This document shows, in pieces, positions 60,550-64,000 of a stretch of 64,000 nt of DNA (position 1 is the first letter of the stretch; every line of letters begins with the position of its first letter). The stretch spans positions 62,001-126,000 of the forward strand of contig CAZGPG010000005.1 in NCBI GenBank assembly GCA_964527735.1, read 5' to 3'. The notes beneath the pieces are model-generated. The model saw nothing but the letters and a program-made list of their open reading frames with translations, searched no databases and was not told the origin of the DNA. The position numbers and the translations under genes are program-made. The DNA comes from JBEBVQ01 sp964527735 (lineage in GTDB: Bacteria > Bacteroidota > Bacteroidia > Chitinophagales > Chitinophagaceae).

Positions 60550-61407
60550 ATGTCATCAACCTGGTTTCGCAGAATCAAAAAAGGGATACTGACGGGTACG
60601 CATGAAAAGAAAGAAGCCCCGGATGGCCTCTGGCACAAATGTCCCGAATGCAAAACCACCGTTACGATCACTGAGCTGGAGCAGAATCTTTTTGTTTGCC
60701 ACAAATGTGATTATCACAACCGTATCAACGCAGCCGAATACTTCGATATCCTGTTTGACGACCGGCAGTTTGAACTGCTTTTCGAAAATATAGTGCCGAA
60801 GGATATGCTGGAATTTGTAGATATCAAACCTTACACCGCACGGCTCGAAAGTGCACAGGCTTCAACGGGTCTTAAAGATGCGCTGACGGTAGGAGTGGGG
60901 CAGTTACATGGACACGGATTGGTGATCGCATGTATGAATTTTAATTTTATCGGCGGCTCTATGGGATCGGTAGTAGGTGAAAAGATCAGCAGGGCAATTG
61001 ATTACAGTATTGAACATGAGCTGCCTTTTATGATCATATCCAAATCCGGCGGGGCACGTATGATGGAAAGCGCCTTTTCTCTGATGCAAATGGCGAAAAC
61101 AAGTGCCAGGCTTACGCTGCTGGCCCGGGCTGGTTTGCCCTATATTTCCCTGATGACCGACCCCACCACAGGAGGTGTAACGGCTTCTTATGCCATGTTG
61201 GGAGATGTCAATATTGCCGAGCCTAAGGCGCTGATCGGGTTTGCCGGGCCGCGTGTCATTAAGGAAACCATCAAAAAAGATCTGCCGTCTGGATTCCAGC
61301 GCTCCGAATTTCTGCTCGAACACGGATTTCTCGATTTTATTGTACAACGTAAAGACCTGAAGCAACGGCTGGCATCGGCGATCAGCTGGTTTGTGAAGAA
61401 GGTGTAA
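60550..61407 (+). CDS. accD: Acetyl-CoA carboxylase carboxyltransferase subunit beta
   Basis: A 285-residue subunit. A Cys4 zinc ribbon at about 35-58 (KCPECKTT and FVCHKCDYHNRI) is followed by the crotonase-fold domain: LHGHGLVIACMNFNFIGGSMGSVVGEKI (in part), IISKSGGARMMESAFSLMQM, YISLMTDPTTGGVTASYAMLGD and AKALIGFAGPRVIKET-like sequence. It transfers CO2 from carboxybiotin to acetyl-CoA with AccA in fatty-acid synthesis. The start MSSTWFRRIKKG is the family N-terminus. It is 14 bp ahead of smpB, likely one transcript. Confidence 0.96.
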   Translation: MSSTWFRRIKKGILTGTHEKKEAPDGLWHKCPECKTTVTITELEQNLFVCHKCDYHNRINAAEYFDILFDDRQFELLFENIVPKDMLEFVDIKPYTARLESAQASTGLKDALTVGVGQLHGHGLVIACMNFNFIGGSMGSVVGEKISRAIDYSIEHELPFMIISKSGGARMMESAFSLMQMAKTSARLTLLARAGLPYISLMTDPTTGGVTASYAMLGDVNIAEPKALIGFAGPRVIKETIKKDLPSGFQRSEFLLEHGFLDFIVQRKDLKQRLASAISWFVKKV

Positions 61408-61421
61408 CACAACATATCAAG

Positions 61422-61871
61422 GTGAAACCGGAGGTGTATATAAAGAACAGGCCTGCTACTTTTGAGTATGCCATCGAAGACCGCCTTACTGCCGGTATCG
61501 CCCTTACAGGGTCTGAGATCAAATCTGTCCGTAACGGTAAAGTGAGCTTTAACGACAGCTATTGCATCTTCGATAAAGGAGAACTATGGGTGAAGCATCT
61601 TCATATCGCCGTATATATTAATGCAGGATATGCAGGCCATGATCCCCTCCGCGAACGCAAATTGCTGCTTAAGAAAAAAGAATTGAATAAATGGGCGGAT
61701 AAAGTGAAGGAGAAGGGTTATAGCATCATACCGTTAAGCATGTTTGTGAATGCCGGGGGATTGGCCAAAATGGAGATCGGCCTGGGGAAGGGTAAAAAGC
61801 TGCACGACAAGCGGGAGAGCATTAAATCACGTGATGCAGACCGGGAAATAAAGCGTTATCTCAACCGGTAA
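61422..61871 (+). CDS. smpB: SsrA-binding protein SmpB
   Basis: A 149-residue tmRNA partner for rescue of stalled ribosomes. Family motifs are the N-terminal VYIKNRPATFEYAIEDRLTAG, ALTGSEIKSVRNGKVSFNDS, GHDPLRERKLLLKKKEL and the C-terminal GLGKGKKLHDKRESIKSRD with basic tail. The start codon is GTG at 61422, since no ATG precedes the conserved region. No ssrA gene is seen in the window. Probably co-transcribed with accD. Confidence 0.96.
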   Translation: MKPEVYIKNRPATFEYAIEDRLTAGIALTGSEIKSVRNGKVSFNDSYCIFDKGELWVKHLHIAVYINAGYAGHDPLRERKLLLKKKELNKWADKVKEKGYSIIPLSMFVNAGGLAKMEIGLGKGKKLHDKRESIKSRDADREIKRYLNR

Positions 61872-61950
61872 GAAATGCAGATAATGTTTATTTTTTTGTA
61901 TTTTGCACTTTTGTATTTTTTAATTATACCAAGAGTGCAATTCTTTTCAA

Positions 61951-64000
61951 ATGTTAAAAAATTTTACCCTCCGCTTATTAAGTAGTACTCTATTTATGGC
62001 TGTAGTGATTTCTGCAACAGCTCGTACCGTAGTATTCACCCCCGTAGAAGCTTTTATTGATCGCGAAAAACAACAGCGTGACTTTTATCCGGTAACTGGT
62101 TTCTGGGTTTCTGATCGCGAAGTTCCCGCAGATCTTGCATCTGAATATGTTTCCGGAGCCGTTTTTCTGAAGCTTGACCCGGAGCAATTGCGAGTGTTTA
62201 TGAATGAAGCGCATGCAGCTGTTACTTTTCGTGTACAGATGGCAGACGGCCCCTTTGACATAGACCTTGTACGTTATGAAAATTTTTCTGCTGATTTTAG
62301 AGTAGAGGCCGTATCCGGAACAGCAGTAAGGACGTATGACTATAAGCCCGGATTGCATTACCGCGGCGTGGTTGCCGGCAGGGAGGGGTCAATAGCCGCA
62401 TTTTCATTTTTTGACGAAGGAGTGTATGGTATTTTTTCCATCCCCGGCGACGTCGGAAACTATGTATTAGCGCCCAACAACCTGCTGCCCCAGGCGGAAG
62501 GAAAAAGCCGCTACATGGTTTATAATGATGCAGAGCTTGTTAATAAAAATCCCCCCTCGTGTGGTACGGATAGGCTCCCTTCTGTACTGGAGCCGCCACT
62601 GACCGCAGGCGGCACCAGCCGGAGTGTGTACAATACTTGCAAAGACCTTGAAGTATACTACCAGGCCGATTACAGAACTTATCAGAGTTATAATAATAAC
62701 ATAAACCAGGTGGTGGATTATATCACCTATGCGCATAATGTTGTCGCAACCTTGTATGCAAACGAAGAGATTTACGCTTCCATAAAGATCATCCGGGTGA
62801 ATGAAGCCAATGATCCTTATTGGGGGTTGCCTTCCAACTCTTCTTTCGCTTTCCTGAATCAGTTTGGCGACATCACCCGCAACAATCTATACGGGGCGGA
62901 TGTAGGCGTGCTGTTGTCTACCAAAGGAGGTTCAATGGGAGGAGTTGCCTGGCTGAACGGATTGTGTCTGCCATATACATTCCAGTCTGGAAATAATGCT
63001 CATGCAGGGGCATATGCTTTTTGTAATATTACACGAAGTACACAAAATCCTTTCCCCGCTTATAGCTGGGATGTAAATATGATCACGCATGAGATCGGGC
63101 ATCTGATCGGGTCGCCGCATACGCATAGCTGCAGCTGGCCGGGCGGACCTATCGATGGTTGCATGCCGGCCGACGACGGGAATTGCCAGAACTCCCTATA
63201 CCCTTCTTTTCCTATAGGCGGCGGTACGATTATGAGCTATTGTCATAATGGTGGAAGTGTCAGTTTTACAAAAGGATTTGGTCCGCTGCCGGGTAATCTT
63301 ATCCGGAATAATATGCGGAACGGAAAGAGTTGCGTATCGGAGTATCTGGTCAACACGCCGGTTGTAGATCCATCCACTACACTGGTTGCAAACAGGGAAT
63401 GTACAGATGCCGGTGGTGTTACTTATTACTATAACGATAATAACACAGCAGATAAAACAGATGACCGTATTGTTTTAAAGATCCGGAAGAACGGTAATAA
63501 TATCGGCTCCATGAAGAGCCAGCTTTTTGCGGTTAGTACGACTACAACCAGCGGTCTGGGGTCCGGCAGCGGGCTGCAACTGGTGCTTCCGGCCGGCACG
63601 CCTCATGCAAGAGAGCAGGCGTTTGCTGCACGCCGTTATTTTACCCTCCGTCCGGTACAGTCCGCGCAATCTTCTATGGAAATTATGTTGCCCTTTACTA
63701 CACAGGATACAGCGGATCTGTTAGCCAGCCTCAGAGAAGACCGGGCGTCCGATTTATCACAGATTAGCCTTTATACAATCAGTAATGCCACGCTGGACCC
63801 GAACCCTGAAAACGGGTTGCAGGGAATCAGTTCGTCGGATCTGCACGTGTATAACTATGACGCTGCACCTTCACCTTCTGCCTGGAGCGTTTCCACAACG
63901 GACAGTGTATTCTTCGCTCATCTGCACGCTACCAGGTTTACCGGCGGTGCGATGTATGTCAACACGCCTTTTGCCACTTCTGTAGCGACAAATGATCTGC
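61951..64000 (+). CDS. Secreted reprolysin-like (M12B-type) zinc metalloprotease, partial
   Basis: Open from ATG 61951 to the right edge, so at least 683 residues. The signal peptide MLKNFTLRLLSSTLFMAVVISATA is followed by a propeptide-like domain (about 25-215). The peptidase domain has the metzincin site MITHEIGHLIGSPHTHSC (HExxHxxGxxH, near 376-386) and the Met-turn GGGTIMSYCHN, as in reprolysin-like proteases of Bacteroidota. Downstream (from about 480) there are beta-rich segments. The C-terminus, expected to hold a T9SS sorting domain, lies outside the window. Likely a secreted proteinase. Confidence 0.92.
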   Translation, partial: MLKNFTLRLLSSTLFMAVVISATARTVVFTPVEAFIDREKQQRDFYPVTGFWVSDREVPADLASEYVSGAVFLKLDPEQLRVFMNEAHAAVTFRVQMADGPFDIDLVRYENFSADFRVEAVSGTAVRTYDYKPGLHYRGVVAGREGSIAAFSFFDEGVYGIFSIPGDVGNYVLAPNNLLPQAEGKSRYMVYNDAELVNKNPPSCGTDRLPSVLEPPLTAGGTSRSVYNTCKDLEVYYQADYRTYQSYNNNINQVVDYITYAHNVVATLYANEEIYASIKIIRVNEANDPYWGLPSNSSFAFLNQFGDITRNNLYGADVGVLLSTKGGSMGGVAWLNGLCLPYTFQSGNNAHAGAYAFCNITRSTQNPFPAYSWDVNMITHEIGHLIGSPHTHSCSWPGGPIDGCMPADDGNCQNSLYPSFPIGGGTIMSYCHNGGSVSFTKGFGPLPGNLIRNNMRNGKSCVSEYLVNTPVVDPSTTLVANRECTDAGGVTYYYNDNNTADKTDDRIVLKIRKNGNNIGSMKSQLFAVSTTTTSGLGSGSGLQLVLPAGTPHAREQAFAARRYFTLRPVQSAQSSMEIMLPFTTQDTADLLASLREDRASDLSQISLYTISNATLDPNPENGLQGISSSDLHVYNYDAAPSPSAWSVSTTDSVFFAHLHATRFTGGAMYVNTPFATSVATNDL

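Noticed and set aside
61872..61950. tmRNA (ssrA) next to smpB
   Set aside because: The 79-bp AT-rich gap is too short and shows no tRNA-like ends.

Overview
The window is a stretch of chromosome from a Bacteroidota bacterium, most likely a member of the Chitinophagales (Chitinophagaceae-like). The support is: secreted proteins ending in type IX secretion (T9SS) sorting domains of both type A and the CHU/gliding type B; GEVED and DUF3494 surface modules; an N-acylornithine-type carbamoyltransferase in the arginine operon; BshA (bacillithiol); an MMPL/acyltransferase/methyltransferase fusion known from Bacteroidota; and TTTG-N20-TAnnTTTG promoters. No tRNA, rRNA, prophage, transposase or CRISPR array was found.

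Layout. 1-2014: 5' part of a secreted protein with two DUF3494 domains followed by near-identical 75-residue Ig-like repeats. 2736-4215: a lipoprotein and an orphan LuxR-type response regulator. 4243-6571: a decaying patch holding remnants of an OmpA C-terminal domain, an alpha/beta hydrolase and a YdeI/OmpD-associated protein, interleaved with intact DUF805, DUF1801 and tiny membrane protein genes. 6798-15619: a complete single-strand arginine operon (GNAT acyltransferase, argG, argC, argD, argF', argB, argE, argH). It is preceded by a leader with a promoter, a 43-codon ORF and a hairpin plus U-tract. The pathway runs through N-acylated ornithine and citrulline, with ArgE acting after carbamoylation. 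15603-22402, minus strand: a DEAD-box helicase, an M1 aminopeptidase, a DMP19-like protein and a TPR histidine kinase/response regulator pair. 22629-31043: two giant T9SS cargo proteins and a probable beta-barrel protein. 31055-33331: mqnA, rnhA and the rpmH-rnpA-yidD block. 33404-41881: a T9SS protein, an S41 protease, a GH3-family enzyme, icd, a SPOR protein, an M20 amidohydrolase and a lipase. 42142-46046: pyruvate carboxylase and a small lipoprotein. 46170-51210: namZ and the trifunctional MMPL fusion. 51305-61871: FKBP/SlyD, cmk-hutI, an M20 dipeptidase, a GT39-like protein, a serine palmitoyltransferase-type enzyme, bshA, a cytochrome, accD and smpB. 61951 to the end: 5' part of a secreted reprolysin-like metalloprotease.

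The most unusual signal is a set of long perfect palindromes at gene ends. Four belong to a GTAGAGACG family. In three of these (argG, rnpA, yidD) the palindrome contains the gene's TAG stop codon, and the mirrored arms extend into gene-specific terminal codons. Other findings worth checking are an rnpA with no ATG, GTG or TTG start, a valine at the substrate-specificity position of the carbamoyltransferase, and the possible attenuator ahead of the arginine operon.
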